Part shown: positions 1 to 6,958 of the stretch, one piece after another
Layout: the number at the start of each line of letters is the position of its first letter
How positions within the stretch are numbered: position 1 is the stretch's first letter
Source of the DNA: Candidatus Paracaedibacteraceae bacterium UBA6184
GTDB lineage: Bacteria > Pseudomonadota > Alphaproteobacteria > UBA6184
NCBI GenBank assembly: GCA_002422845.1
Contig: DITM01000026.1
Span: 1 to 14,279 of the forward strand
Direction of reading: 5' to 3'
Length of the DNA: 14,279 nucleotides
Program-made: the position numbers and the translations under genes
Notes under the pieces: model-generated
Databases searched by the model: none
What the model was told of the DNA's origin: nothing
Seen by the model: only the letters and a program-made list of their open reading frames with translations

Positions 1-208
1 TTGTCACGTGATTTTCAGGGGATGCCTCGGTGCGTTTAACTTAAAAAAGTAAACCACTTTAACAACCGTGAGTCTTCGCGCCTCGAATCAATATTCTTCG
101 GCACGCTGATTCACTAAACAGGAAACAAACAGAACTTACACACGAAATTATTTCAATTTCATTTTCAAACCTTACCCCTCCTGAGCCGAAGGTGGGTTCA
201 AAATCAAC
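1..208. other. Non-coding stretch downstream of hemW at the left window edge
   Basis: No open frame of useful length or recognisable RNA family is visible here. Two local structures can be drawn. One is a hairpin around 34-54 (GTTTA/TAAAC outer stem with CTT/AAG inside and one bulged A). The other is a weaker hairpin just past the hemW stop, around 172-196, rich in CC/GG and without a T-run, so it is a poor terminator candidate. Bases 10-40 resemble, in inverted orientation, a stretch near 14175-14204 at the other end of the window. The feature is cut by the window edge, so an RNA gene starting further left cannot be excluded. Confidence 0.3.
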
Positions 209-1381
209 CTACCCAAACAAAAAATCCAGAATTCCGTTTAGCTTTAACCGCCCCCTTTTCGAGGGAACAATGAATCTGTTTTGAATTTCAATCAACCCCT
301 CTTCCTGTAATGCTGCCCATTTTTGACCAAAAACATCCGATGGGGTTTGCTGCATCACATCAACAACCCTTTGTATTTCAATGCCAGAATCTAATCGCAA
401 CCCCATCAACATTAACTCTGTTAATTCTTCATAAGACGACAGCGGAATCAACTCATGCTGACCCTGCTGGTTCTTTACGCACGCCTCTAACCACAACTGT
501 GGGGCGCGATGCCGACGCGTTGCATATTTTACGCCATCTAATGTAATTCGCCCATGCGCCCCCGGACCAATCCCCACATAATCATTGTATTTCCAATACA
601 TTAAATTATGCCGACACTCTTCTCCTGAAATTGCATAATTAGAAACCTCGTATGCGCGAAATCCTTTGCTGTTCAACACCTCGCCCGTCAAATCATACAA
701 CTCTGCGGACAGATGTTCGTCGGGCATTGGGAAATCTCCTCGCGCAAATGAGGTGTGAAACGCTGTTCCAGGCTCGATCGTTAATTGATATAGTGAAATG
801 TGCGTTGGAGCATAGGTTAACGCTGTTGATAGCTCTGCCGACCAATCCTGTAAATTTTGGTTGGGGCGGGCATAAATTAAATCAAAGGACACTCGATCAA
901 ACGATTGATGAGCGCTTTCAATGGCCTTAATTCCCTCGTCTAAATTATGAGGCCTTCCTAAGAATTTTAAATCTGCATCATTGAACGCCTGAATCCCGAT
1001 CGATACTCGGTTCGCCCCCGCAGCCTTAAATGCTTTAAATCTTTCGGCTTCTACACTGGTAGGATTAGCCTCAAAGGTGATCTCTAAGTTATCTGAACAT
1101 GCCCATAAAGATTGAATGGTATCGATGATCGTTGCCATCAAGCTGGGGGGCATTAATGAGGGCGTCCCTCCGCCAAAGAAAATGGTTTGAACTTGATGCT
1201 GGGGCGTTTGCTGATGAGAAAACCGCAACTCATTCAAATAAGCGATTGTCCATTGTTCAATATCGATGCTTTGCACAACATGGCTATTAAAATCACAATA
1301 CGGACACTTTGATACACAAAACGGCCAGTGTACATAAATGCCAAGTGGCCTTGCGGGTATCTCTTTGTTATATAAACTCAT
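209..1381 (-). CDS. hemW: HemW, radical SAM heme chaperone (formerly annotated as oxygen-independent coproporphyrinogen III oxidase-like)
   Basis: The 390-residue product is full length for HemW. The radical SAM cluster motif C-x3-C-x2-C is at Cys22, Cys26 and Cys29, directly after the family hallmark VHWPFC. The SAM-contacting GGGTP is at 70-74, GIQAF is at 129-133 and LGRPH at 141-145. The HNxxYW motif at 258-263 (HNLMYW), implicated in heme binding, separates HemW from true HemN. The C-terminal part (about 300-390) matches the HemW winged-helix region in position. Known role of the family: a cytoplasmic or membrane-associated [4Fe-4S] protein that binds heme and delivers it to respiratory hemoproteins; it does not oxidise coproporphyrinogen. 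The ATG start at 1381 has only a weak Shine-Dalgarno sequence. The gene is last on its strand, 97 bases after the membrane-protein gene, and no terminator separates the two. Confidence 0.95.
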   Translation of the reverse strand: MSLYNKEIPARPLGIYVHWPFCVSKCPYCDFNSHVVQSIDIEQWTIAYLNELRFSHQQTPQHQVQTIFFGGGTPSLMPPSLMATIIDTIQSLWACSDNLEITFEANPTSVEAERFKAFKAAGANRVSIGIQAFNDADLKFLGRPHNLDEGIKAIESAHQSFDRVSFDLIYARPNQNLQDWSAELSTALTYAPTHISLYQLTIEPGTAFHTSFARGDFPMPDEHLSAELYDLTGEVLNSKGFRAYEVSNYAISGEECRHNLMYWKYNDYVGIGPGAHGRITLDGVKYATRRHRAPQLWLEACVKNQQGQHELIPLSSYEELTELMLMGLRLDSGIEIQRVVDVMQQTPSDVFGQKWAALQEEGLIEIQNRFIVPSKRGRLKLNGILDFLFG

Positions 1382-1478
1382 AATTTATTAAAAGATCCAA
1401 TGATAGGTTAAGATGCTGGGCTATACATCAATACTTGAGCTGGCGCACAATAACCTGACTCCAGATCAATAGCTATAG

Positions 1479-1973
1479 TTATCGCTTGTGGTGGTTATTT
1501 TTTATAAACTTGGATCCAACTTCTAACGAAGATGAAAAAAGTCTTTCTACCCCCGCCTCTCTTACAAACGTATGAGATTCTTTATCGTCCGAATTTCTAA
1601 CAAACATACAGTATGTTTCTGCTAAAATATACTTATCTAAATAAAATATTCTTAGCTGCCGCAGCTGATTATATAAGCGTGCTACCCACCAAAAAACCGA
1701 GATTAGGAAAGCAAAAACACCAAATCTTGTAAATGTAGAAACATCCAAGCCATACCTTTCTGCATAATAAATAGAGATCACCATCGCAACCAAAACAAAA
1801 GCAAACAAGGCTATTAGAATCCGGCGAAACAAGGAGATTTCCTCTTCTAAATTTTTTGCTCTTTCTTTAAAGTGTTGCCCATATCTATAGGCACTTTCTT
1901 TGAGCGCCTCAATATTATAAAAATTCTCTTCTGCAAGCCCTTGTGCTGCAGAAAAACCGCCTTCTTTTTTCAT
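1479..1973 (-). CDS. Small two-helix membrane protein, candidate toxin (PanT-like) partner of the Panacea-domain protein
   Basis: I do not recognise a firmly named family. Starting at the ATG at 1973, the product is 164 residues. A charged N-terminal region (about 1-50, helical and rich in E/K/R) is followed by two hydrophobic segments at about 51-70 and 82-100. A basic, soluble C-terminal tail of about 60 residues then ends in NNHHKR. The block YLDKYILAETYCMFVR followed by a short gap and ERLF is loosely reminiscent of DUF6161-type membrane proteins; this is a weak impression, not an identification. The ATG overlaps the TGA stop of the upstream Panacea gene by one base (TGATG), a classic coupled arrangement. 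A TTG three bases earlier is an alternative start. Experimentally described Panacea antitoxins neutralise varied toxins, some of them membrane-active, so a toxin role is a reasonable inference from context but unproven. Confidence 0.75.
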   Translation of the reverse strand: MKKEGGFSAAQGLAEENFYNIEALKESAYRYGQHFKERAKNLEEEISLFRRILIALFAFVLVAMVISIYYAERYGLDVSTFTRFGVFAFLISVFWWVARLYNQLRQLRIFYLDKYILAETYCMFVRNSDDKESHTFVREAGVERLFSSSLEVGSKFIKNNHHKR

Positions 1974-2542
1974 CAATACTCTCTGCCTTCTGATTTTAGT
2001 TTGCTAAAATATGTTCTGATATTTAAATTTGAAATTTCCTTACCTCTCGCGATACCCTCTTTTGCCCCAACCTCTCTTGTTAATATCCAGGGGTTTTCAG
2101 GGTCTTTAGTATGCGTCATATCCGATAGCTCCCGCGCAGAATATTGCGAATACCTATTCCAAATATTTTCAAGATGTTTGATGGTTGTCTCATCGCTCTG
2201 TGGAATGTTGTTTACAACAATGTCTACATTTAATGAGTTTTTAGATATTTCTAACTCTGTCATGGAAACCACTTCATCTATTGCGTGACTCCCAAAGCGT
2301 TTAAATTCATGGTACACAGAACTACTAACAGGACCATAGTCCCAAGCCTGAAAAGGTTCGTTGATAAGCGGCACTATCTTATCGCTCTTATTAAACTTCG
2401 CCAGATACCACCCTTGAGCAAAGTAAAGCAACTTTTGCAGCTGCATGGGGGTTATAGGCGTCTCCGACTTCTTGGACAAGTCAAGAAAAAAATTCACCAC
2501 GGCTCCAGGTGTATATGTATTTAAGCCTTGATCGAGTGACAT
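1973..2542 (-). CDS. Panacea-domain (DUF4065, SocA/GepA-like) protein, candidate antitoxin
   Basis: The 189-residue protein is essentially one Panacea domain. The signature MQLQKLLYFAQGWYLA is at 33-48, EPFQAWDYGPV with following VYHEF at 62-80, ARELSDMTH at 136-144, and the C-terminal IRTYFSKL at 175-182. The family includes SocA of Caulobacter (a proteolytic adaptor antitoxin), phage GepA-like proteins and the PanA antitoxins, which neutralise unrelated toxins. The ATG at 2542 has a strong AGGAGG ribosome binding site at 2547-2552, although only 4 bases away. The gene is followed with a 1-base overlap by a two-helix membrane protein, giving an antitoxin-first bicistron. It sits 85 bases after rph with its own AT-rich leader carrying a 9-base direct repeat. 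The pair looks more AT-rich than rph and hemW around it, consistent with acquisition. The family call is firm; antitoxin function is inferred. Confidence 0.88.
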   Translation of the reverse strand: MSLDQGLNTYTPGAVVNFFLDLSKKSETPITPMQLQKLLYFAQGWYLAKFNKSDKIVPLINEPFQAWDYGPVSSSVYHEFKRFGSHAIDEVVSMTELEISKNSLNVDIVVNNIPQSDETTIKHLENIWNRYSQYSARELSDMTHTKDPENPWILTREVGAKEGIARGKEISNLNIRTYFSKLKSEGREY

Positions 2543-2572
2543 TGATCCTCCTACAAACTCACTTTGCTATTG

Positions 2573-2609
2573 CTACTATAAAACTAAACAGGTCAAAATT
2601 CTACTATAA
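2573..2609. repeat. Pair of 9-base direct repeats in the leader of the Panacea gene, possible operator
   Basis: CTACTATAA occurs at 2573-2581 and again at 2601-2609, 28 bases apart, in the 85-base gap between rph and the Panacea gene. Read on the coding (minus) strand, each copy is TTATAGTAG and contains TATAGT, a good -10 hexamer match. TTGACC lies between the copies but only 10 bases from the nearer TATAGT, so no properly spaced promoter is assembled with confidence. Repeats overlapping a promoter would suit autoregulation of a toxin-antitoxin operon; this is inference. Confidence 0.4.
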
Positions 2610-2627
2610 GTTTTTGCCAAAAAACAC

Positions 2628-3353
2628 TCAAGACAACTCTGGATACATGACCCGCATCTGTAATTTAATCAGATCCTGAATTCCAGACTTGGCCAAATCA
2701 AACATTGCTTGAAATTGTTCTAATTGAAACGGCTCACCCTCGGCGGTGGATTGAATTTCAACAATCCCGCCCTTGCCGGTCATCACAAAATTTGCATCGG
2801 TTTCAGCGCTACTGTCTTCGTCGTAATCCAAATCCAAAACCGGCAATCCTTTAACGATTCCCGCAGATATTGCCGCAACGTGATCTTTGATGGGAAGCGT
2901 TTTGATCAACTTTTGATCCACCAAATGTTTGCACGCAAAATAAAGTGCCACAAACCCACCTGTGATTGCCGCCGTTCGGGTGCCCCCATCAGCCTGAATG
3001 ACATCGCAGTCTACTTTTATTTGACGCTCGCCCAAGGCATTTAAATCGATCACTGCGCGCAATGATCTGCCAATCAAACGTTGGATTTCATGCGTACGAC
3101 CCGACTGTCCGCCCCTGGCAGCTTCACGATCCATTCTGGATCCGGTCGATCTTGGCAGCATGCCATATTCTGCAGTCACCCAGCCCTTGCCCGTATTGCG
3201 CAAGAATGCAGGAACTTTTTCATCCACAGATGCTGTACACACAACTTTAGTATTCCCAACGGTGATTAAACAGGATCCTTCTGCATGCAGATTGAATCCA
3301 GCTTCAATACTTACACTTCGTAAGGCTTTTTCAGAACGATCGTTTTTACGCAT
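2628..3353 (-). CDS. rph: RNase PH, phosphorolytic 3'-5' exoribonuclease
   Basis: The 241-residue protein is the usual size and aligns with RNase PH from end to end. Visible blocks include GSCLITVGNTKVVCTASV at 26-43, the LPRSTGSRMDRE segment at about 66-77, and the signature RTHEIQRLIGRSLR starting at Arg86. The segment DVIQADGGTRTAAITGG follows, with Gly124-Thr-Arg126 in the phosphate-binding position. The enzyme uses inorganic phosphate to remove 3'-terminal nucleotides during tRNA maturation and RNA turnover, as a hexamer in the cytoplasm. Its ATG at 3353 immediately follows the stop of the lipoprotein gene (TAAATG), with GGAAA overlapping the end of that gene, so translation is probably coupled. 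rdgB, the usual downstream neighbour in many alphaproteobacteria, is absent here. Confidence 0.96.
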   Translation of the reverse strand: MRKNDRSEKALRSVSIEAGFNLHAEGSCLITVGNTKVVCTASVDEKVPAFLRNTGKGWVTAEYGMLPRSTGSRMDREAARGGQSGRTHEIQRLIGRSLRAVIDLNALGERQIKVDCDVIQADGGTRTAAITGGFVALYFACKHLVDQKLIKTLPIKDHVAAISAGIVKGLPVLDLDYDEDSSAETDANFVMTGKGGIVEIQSTAEGEPFQLEQFQAMFDLAKSGIQDLIKLQMRVMYPELS

Positions 3354-4457
3354 TTATTTTCCTTCAACTAATTCTCGCATCTGGCTTGTGCCATCTTTTA
3401 TTTCCATAATCGCAATTTTGCGTTTCACGCTTCCATCTTTTTGCAACGAAAAACCGCCCTGCAACCCAACAAACCCCATTGGGCTTGTTAATGCCGCCAT
3501 CGAAAATGGCGCGTCATAGCTTAACTTATGAAGCTTTGCTAACATCGCCATCGCATCATATGCAAGGTATGCCGAAACATCGGGTTCTTTGTTATACAAG
3601 GAAAAGTAACGATTTTCAAAGATTTGTTTTTTATCCGAATACCCGGACGTATACCGCCCCTCGTTTAAGTTTCTCCAATGAATCACATCAGATGTTTTCC
3701 ACTGTTGCGTTCCCAAAATTCGACCAGAAATCTTTGCGCTTTTTATGGCCTCACTAATTGTGAACAGTTCCTGCCCACCATTCAAAACAAAGATTCCATC
3801 TACGGTTTTCTTTTGCATTTGCTTTATGATTGAGGGCAACTCATCCATGTTGGGGCTATAGAAAAACACATCAACCAGAGCTGCTGCATACGCTTGAATC
3901 GTTTTTTCCAAAGCCTCTCTCATTGTTCCACCAAACGCGCCCGATGGTAAAATGGCCGTAAATCGCTCCATGCGGCTTTTGATTGCAGATCCCACCATGG
4001 CCTCAACCTCTGATTGCGGAGGAATACCGAACACAAAGACTCCTGGTTGAGCTTTTATAAAATTATTCGTTAGGCTAATCACGGGAATCTTTCGTTTTAA
4101 TGCCCACATGGAAACCGCATCAACCGCCGTTGACATCACTGGCCCCAAGACAACATCCGCATCTTTTACATGTTTTAACGTTTCCAAAGCTCCTTCAAAG
4201 GTTCCCTTGGTATCCAAAATTTGTGCCTTTAAATTTAAATCTGCAAATTCAAACAACGCAAGCTCTATCGCTTTTAAATACGAATCCCCGATATGTGCAT
4301 ATTGACCCGACAGCGGCAACAACACAACCACATTAACTTCTTTAGTATCCGGCCTTGGTGGCTGCTGAGGCTCCGAAGAACAACCATTGAAGAAAAGCAC
4401 GATTAGGGATAGGATGTAAAACCTTAGCCCGAACCGAAGAGATTGAAAGATATGCAT
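3354..4457 (-). CDS. LpoA-like penicillin-binding protein activator / periplasmic-binding-fold lipoprotein
   Basis: The 367-residue product starts with a basic N-terminus and a hydrophobic stretch (about 11-23) ending in LFFNGC. Cys26 is therefore a likely lipidated cysteine, although Phe at -3 is atypical for a lipobox. From about 40 the protein has a type I periplasmic-binding fold: VNVVVLLPLSGQYAHIGDSY at 41-60, a GPVMS segment around 132, and LAYDAMAML towards the C-terminus. Alphaproteobacteria carry this family (annotated as penicillin-binding protein activator or LivK-like lipoprotein) next to rsmI, as here. The role suggested for the family is outer-membrane-anchored stimulation of peptidoglycan synthases; a ligand-binding role cannot be excluded. 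The 5' end is only 3 bases from the likely rsmI start on the other strand, and the 3' end abuts rph. Confidence 0.85.
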   Translation of the reverse strand: MHIFQSLRFGLRFYILSLIVLFFNGCSSEPQQPPRPDTKEVNVVVLLPLSGQYAHIGDSYLKAIELALFEFADLNLKAQILDTKGTFEGALETLKHVKDADVVLGPVMSTAVDAVSMWALKRKIPVISLTNNFIKAQPGVFVFGIPPQSEVEAMVGSAIKSRMERFTAILPSGAFGGTMREALEKTIQAYAAALVDVFFYSPNMDELPSIIKQMQKKTVDGIFVLNGGQELFTISEAIKSAKISGRILGTQQWKTSDVIHWRNLNEGRYTSGYSDKKQIFENRYFSLYNKEPDVSAYLAYDAMAMLAKLHKLSYDAPFSMAALTSPMGFVGLQGGFSLQKDGSVKRKIAIMEIKDGTSQMRELVEGK

Positions 4458-4460
4458 GGA

Positions 4461-5330
4461 ATGACCCCTGATTTATTAATACCGTTTGTTCAGTCGTTAC
4501 CCGGATGTAAAACCCAACCAGGGCTATACCTTGTGGCAACCCCTATTGGACATCTTAGCGACATCAGTTTACGCGCTTTAGCCATACTTTCGCAAGCAGA
4601 TCTTATCGCATGTGAAGACACCAGGGTCACCTCAAGACTTTTAAGTTTATACGACATCAAAAAACCACTCATCACATATCACGATCACAATGCTCACATG
4701 GCCAGTAAAAAGATTATTGAACACATTCAGTCGGGTCAAGTTGTCGCGCTGGTGTCTGATGCAGGAACCCCATTAATTTCTGACCCAGGGTTTAACCTGG
4801 TCAACGATTGCATCCAGCACGAATTATATATGACCAGCATCCCCGGGCCCAGCGCTGCCATTACAGCATTAACGCTATCTGGATTGCCGACCGATCGATT
4901 TCTGTTCGTTGGCTTCTTACCCCCAAAATCAATGGCGCGAAAAAAAGAGCTCGCTCAGCTTTCATCCTATCCGCTAACATTAATTTTGTACGAAGCCCCC
5001 CATCGCATTGTTTCGCTATTAGAAGATATTCAGTTTGAATTGGGCGATCGCAGCATCGTCATGGGGCGAGAACTAACGAAAAAATTTGAAGAGATTCAAC
5101 GCGGCACGTCGTCATCTCTGTTAGAAAAACTAGCAATCGCCGACCCAAGGGGCGAATTTGTGGTTCTTATCGAGGGGGCAAAAGCCAAAGAATTAACCGA
5201 CATTACCGATGTTGAAATTTTGAACACGCTGACCCATATGACGACAAAAGATGCCGCGGAACATCTTGCGAATGAATACGGCGTTTCAAAAAAAGAACTC
5301 TACACTCGCATCATAAGTTTAAAGAAATAA
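4461..5330 (+). CDS. rsmI: RsmI, 16S rRNA (cytidine1402-2'-O)-methyltransferase
   Basis: From the ATG at 4461 the product is 289 residues, the normal RsmI length. The tetrapyrrole-methylase-like fold is evident. GLYLVATPIGHLSDISLRAL is at 21-40, ACEDTR at 50-55, SDAGTPLISDPG at 99-110, PGPSA at 128-132 and SGLPTDRFLFVGFLPPK at about 140-156. The C-terminus (VSKKELYTRIISLKK) fits the short helical tail of the family. The enzyme uses SAM to 2'-O-methylate C1402 in the ribosomal P site, with RsmH adding N4-methylation. In-frame starts at 4443 (TTG) and 4452 (ATG) would overlap the divergent lipoprotein gene. I prefer 4461, but no strong ribosome binding site decides it. The gene yraN, which commonly follows in alphaproteobacteria, is replaced here by trmJ. 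Confidence 0.95.
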   Translation: MTPDLLIPFVQSLPGCKTQPGLYLVATPIGHLSDISLRALAILSQADLIACEDTRVTSRLLSLYDIKKPLITYHDHNAHMASKKIIEHIQSGQVVALVSDAGTPLISDPGFNLVNDCIQHELYMTSIPGPSAAITALTLSGLPTDRFLFVGFLPPKSMARKKELAQLSSYPLTLILYEAPHRIVSLLEDIQFELGDRSIVMGRELTKKFEEIQRGTSSSLLEKLAIADPRGEFVVLIEGAKAKELTDITDVEILNTLTHMTTKDAAEHLANEYGVSKKELYTRIISLKK

Positions 5331-5342
5331 GGATCGCCCCCC

Positions 5343-6194
5343 ATGGCAGGCACAAACCGCAACGCAAACAATATTCGAACCAACGGTCCCAGCATCATAT
5401 TGGTTGAACCCGCCTTGCCCGAAAACGTCGGCATGTCTGCCAGAGCCATGCTCAACTGTGGGTTGCATGATTTACGCCTGGTCAAACCCAGGTGGGTTGA
5501 AAACGGTGAGCCCCTACTACATGGACGAGCCATCGCTGCATCTGCCGGGGGTGATAGCGTACTAGAAAATATGTCGGTATTTGATTCGCTAGAAAGTGCC
5601 GTCGCAGATATTCAACATTTAATTGCAACCTCCCCCCGCAAACATGAATTATACAAACCTGTGTATGACCCCAATCAACAATTTCCAATCATTAAAACGG
5701 TCATTGAAAATGGTGAAAAATGCGCCGTCATGTTCGGTTGCGAAAAAAGTGGCCTAACCAATCAACACATTACTCTCGCCAATTCTATTTTAGAAATTCC
5801 ACTGAACCCGGCCTATTCATCTCTCAATCTCGCTCAGGCCGTATTATTAGTTGGATACGAATGGACAAAAATTTCTGATAAAATAAACTTGCGCCGAGTA
5901 AAAAAGCTGACGCCAGCGCCGCGCGAAGAGTTGCTATCCTTTTTTCATCACCTAGAAAAAGAACTGGAAATATCTGGTTTTTTACGCATCGATGAAAAAA
6001 AAGAGGTCATGATTCAAAATATCCGAAACATGTTCACAAAAGCAGGGTTGGAACCTCAAGAGGTTCGAACACTCCATGGAATCGTTACATACCTAACGAA
6101 ACACCCCGACGAAAAAGCATTCTATAAAGAATTTTATACAAATCAAAAAGAATCCAGGCGCTTAAGAAAGTCCAAAGCCACAGAACAGCTTTAA
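5343..6194 (+). CDS. trmJ: TrmJ-type tRNA (cytidine/uridine-32)-2'-O-methyltransferase (SPOUT/SpoU family)
   Basis: The 283-residue protein has the three SPOUT motifs in order. Motif 1 is VEPALPENVGMSARAM at 21-36 (Asn28, Arg34). Motif 2 is MFGCEKSGLTN at 130-140. Motif 3 is EIPLNPAYSSLNLAQAV at 151-167. Together these form the trefoil-knot SAM site and the catalytic asparagine/arginine set. A C-terminal extension of about 100 residues (RVKKLTPAPREELLSFFHHLE onward) is characteristic of TrmJ rather than short TrmL. The expected reaction is SAM-dependent 2'-O-methylation at position 32 of the tRNA anticodon loop. The ATG at 5343 has AAGGAT at 5329-5334, overlapping the rsmI stop, so the two genes form one operon of rRNA and tRNA ribose methyltransferases. 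The related TrmH-like enzymes remain a less likely alternative. Confidence 0.88.
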   Translation: MAGTNRNANNIRTNGPSIILVEPALPENVGMSARAMLNCGLHDLRLVKPRWVENGEPLLHGRAIAASAGGDSVLENMSVFDSLESAVADIQHLIATSPRKHELYKPVYDPNQQFPIIKTVIENGEKCAVMFGCEKSGLTNQHITLANSILEIPLNPAYSSLNLAQAVLLVGYEWTKISDKINLRRVKKLTPAPREELLSFFHHLEKELEISGFLRIDEKKEVMIQNIRNMFTKAGLEPQEVRTLHGIVTYLTKHPDEKAFYKEFYTNQKESRRLRKSKATEQL

Positions 6195-6482
6195 GGGTAG
6201 ACCCAGGAAAACCTGCCGTATTGAAAATAACGCAACCCTACCTTTCGTTTCATCGTCGAATTTCTCAGAGCATTATGTTGACAAACAAGTCAAAAAAACA
6301 TCTAATGCAAGTGGGGGTATTTTGGTGTTTACTTACCCCACGACAATATCCAAACCACTCTCAGATCGGGCTCCACAGCGTGCGCGCAATCAGGCCGCCT
6401 AAAGATGGTAATTTTATTTATTTGCTTGCCGCGGGCGCTCCGAAGGCATGAATCTATCTTTTTAAGATTTTGACTTTTAGGG
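6195..6482. other. Intergenic spacer with hairpins; no convincing gene
   Basis: Between trmJ and the convergent small gene there are 288 bases. A stem at 6311-6318/6334-6341 (GTGGGG and TA pairing with TA and CCCCAC, one bulged G) lacks a T-run. A weaker ATCTT-TTT-AAGAT hairpin near 6456-6468 is followed by a T-rich stretch and may end the rsmI-trmJ transcript. A TTG-started frame (6221-6451, 76 codons) has no recognisable domain or good ribosome binding site. Its last 25 codons read like a normal protein end, so it may be a relic, but I do not call it. Confidence 0.35.
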
Positions 6483-6683
6483 CTAAATTAAATCTTTGTC
6501 TATGTCTATCTCTATTTCTCGAATAATAAAATCTTCTTGGTGATCACAAAATCCTGGCAAAAGAATAGATTTTTGAATGGCTTCTTGAGCATCTTCCTTC
6601 GTGGCAAAAAATCCGATTAAAAAATACTCATTCCCACCTTGAGGTAATGGTCTTTCGTGCGTTAACTGAAAAACATGAGTCAT
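6483..6683 (-). CDS. Small DUF7336-like protein, second of a tandem paralogous pair
   Basis: The 66-residue acidic protein opens MTHVFQLTHE and contains YFLIGFFATKEDAQEAIQKS followed by LLPGFCDHQEDFIIREIEID. This order (aromatic strand with LTH, an IG-x-F/Y-x-T-x-E-x-A turn-helix, PGF, then F-x-I-x-E) is the pattern I associate with DUF7336-type small proteins, whose function is unknown. It lines up with the upstream 75-residue protein: both have M-x-H-x-[YF]-x-LTH near the start and IG-x3-T-x-E-x-A in the middle. The ATG at 6683 has GGGAG 9-10 bases upstream, within the 15-base gap after the paralogue's stop, so the two are co-transcribed. The C-terminus is shorter than its sister's and lacks the W/F-rich end. 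Confidence 0.72.
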   Translation of the reverse strand: MTHVFQLTHERPLPQGGNEYFLIGFFATKEDAQEAIQKSILLPGFCDHQEDFIIREIEIDIDKDLI

Positions 6684-6698
6684 AACTCTTAATCTCCC

Positions 6699-6926
6699 TT
6701 AATACCAATACGTAAAAAATCCATCGTCACAATGGCGTTCATTAATTTTGTATGGCCAGATACAGAAGCCATCTGGATGGCTAGAACACCGCTCTAATTT
6801 ATTGATAGCCCTCTGTTGAGCTTCCTCGGCTTTTTCTCTGGTAGAATATATTCCTATTTGAATCCCGTCATCATCCTCTTCTGGCGGACGCTCAATTGTA
6901 TGGGTTAACTCATAAATGTGTTCCAT
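6699..6926 (-). CDS. Small DUF7336-like protein, first of a tandem paralogous pair
   Basis: The 75-residue, strongly acidic protein starts MEHIYELTHTIERPPEEDDD. It then has IQIGIYSTREKAEEAQQRAI and an HPDGFCIWPYKIN segment, ending DDGFFTYWY. The GIYSTREKAEEA helix start and the aromatic GF-x-TYW tail are what I recall of the DUF7336 family, whose members often share the IGVYSS-x-E-x-A signature. No catalytic residues are evident and the function is unknown. The ATG at 6926 has a good AGGAG site 7 bases upstream and a plausible promoter at 6959-6987. The small size, independent promoter and duplicated arrangement next to a hairpin-rich spacer suggest an accessory unit rather than part of the trmJ or alaS operons. 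Confidence 0.75.
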   Translation of the reverse strand: MEHIYELTHTIERPPEEDDDGIQIGIYSTREKAEEAQQRAINKLERCSSHPDGFCIWPYKINERHCDDGFFTYWY

Positions 6927-6958
6927 TATTAATCTCCTGCTTCGTTTAAAGTTGGCTT

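Noticed and set aside
1..120. Possible 6S RNA, tmRNA or tRNA fragment at the left edge
   Set aside because: No tRNA T-loop or acceptor pattern, tmRNA tag frame or long 6S-like closing stem could be drawn; the similarity in feel to GC-rich RNA genes is not evidence.
1426..1980. Direct repeat CATCAATACT at 1426-1435 and 1971-1980 flanking the membrane-protein gene
   Set aside because: A 10-base match is expected many times by chance in a window of this size, and the second copy is explained by the stop/start junction of two genes.
1872..2288. A 138-codon plus-strand frame opposite the Panacea/membrane-protein pair
   Set aside because: It lies antisense to two overlapping genes with clear features; it is a shadow frame with no domain.
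3160..3519. A 119-codon plus-strand frame opposite the rph/lipoprotein junction
   Set aside because: The opposite strand carries unambiguous RNase PH and lipoprotein coding sequence through the whole interval.
6221..6451. A 76-codon TTG-started plus-strand frame after trmJ
   Set aside because: It has no good ribosome binding site, domain or promoter and overlaps a hairpin. The protein-like last residues could be a relic, but this is not enough to call a gene.
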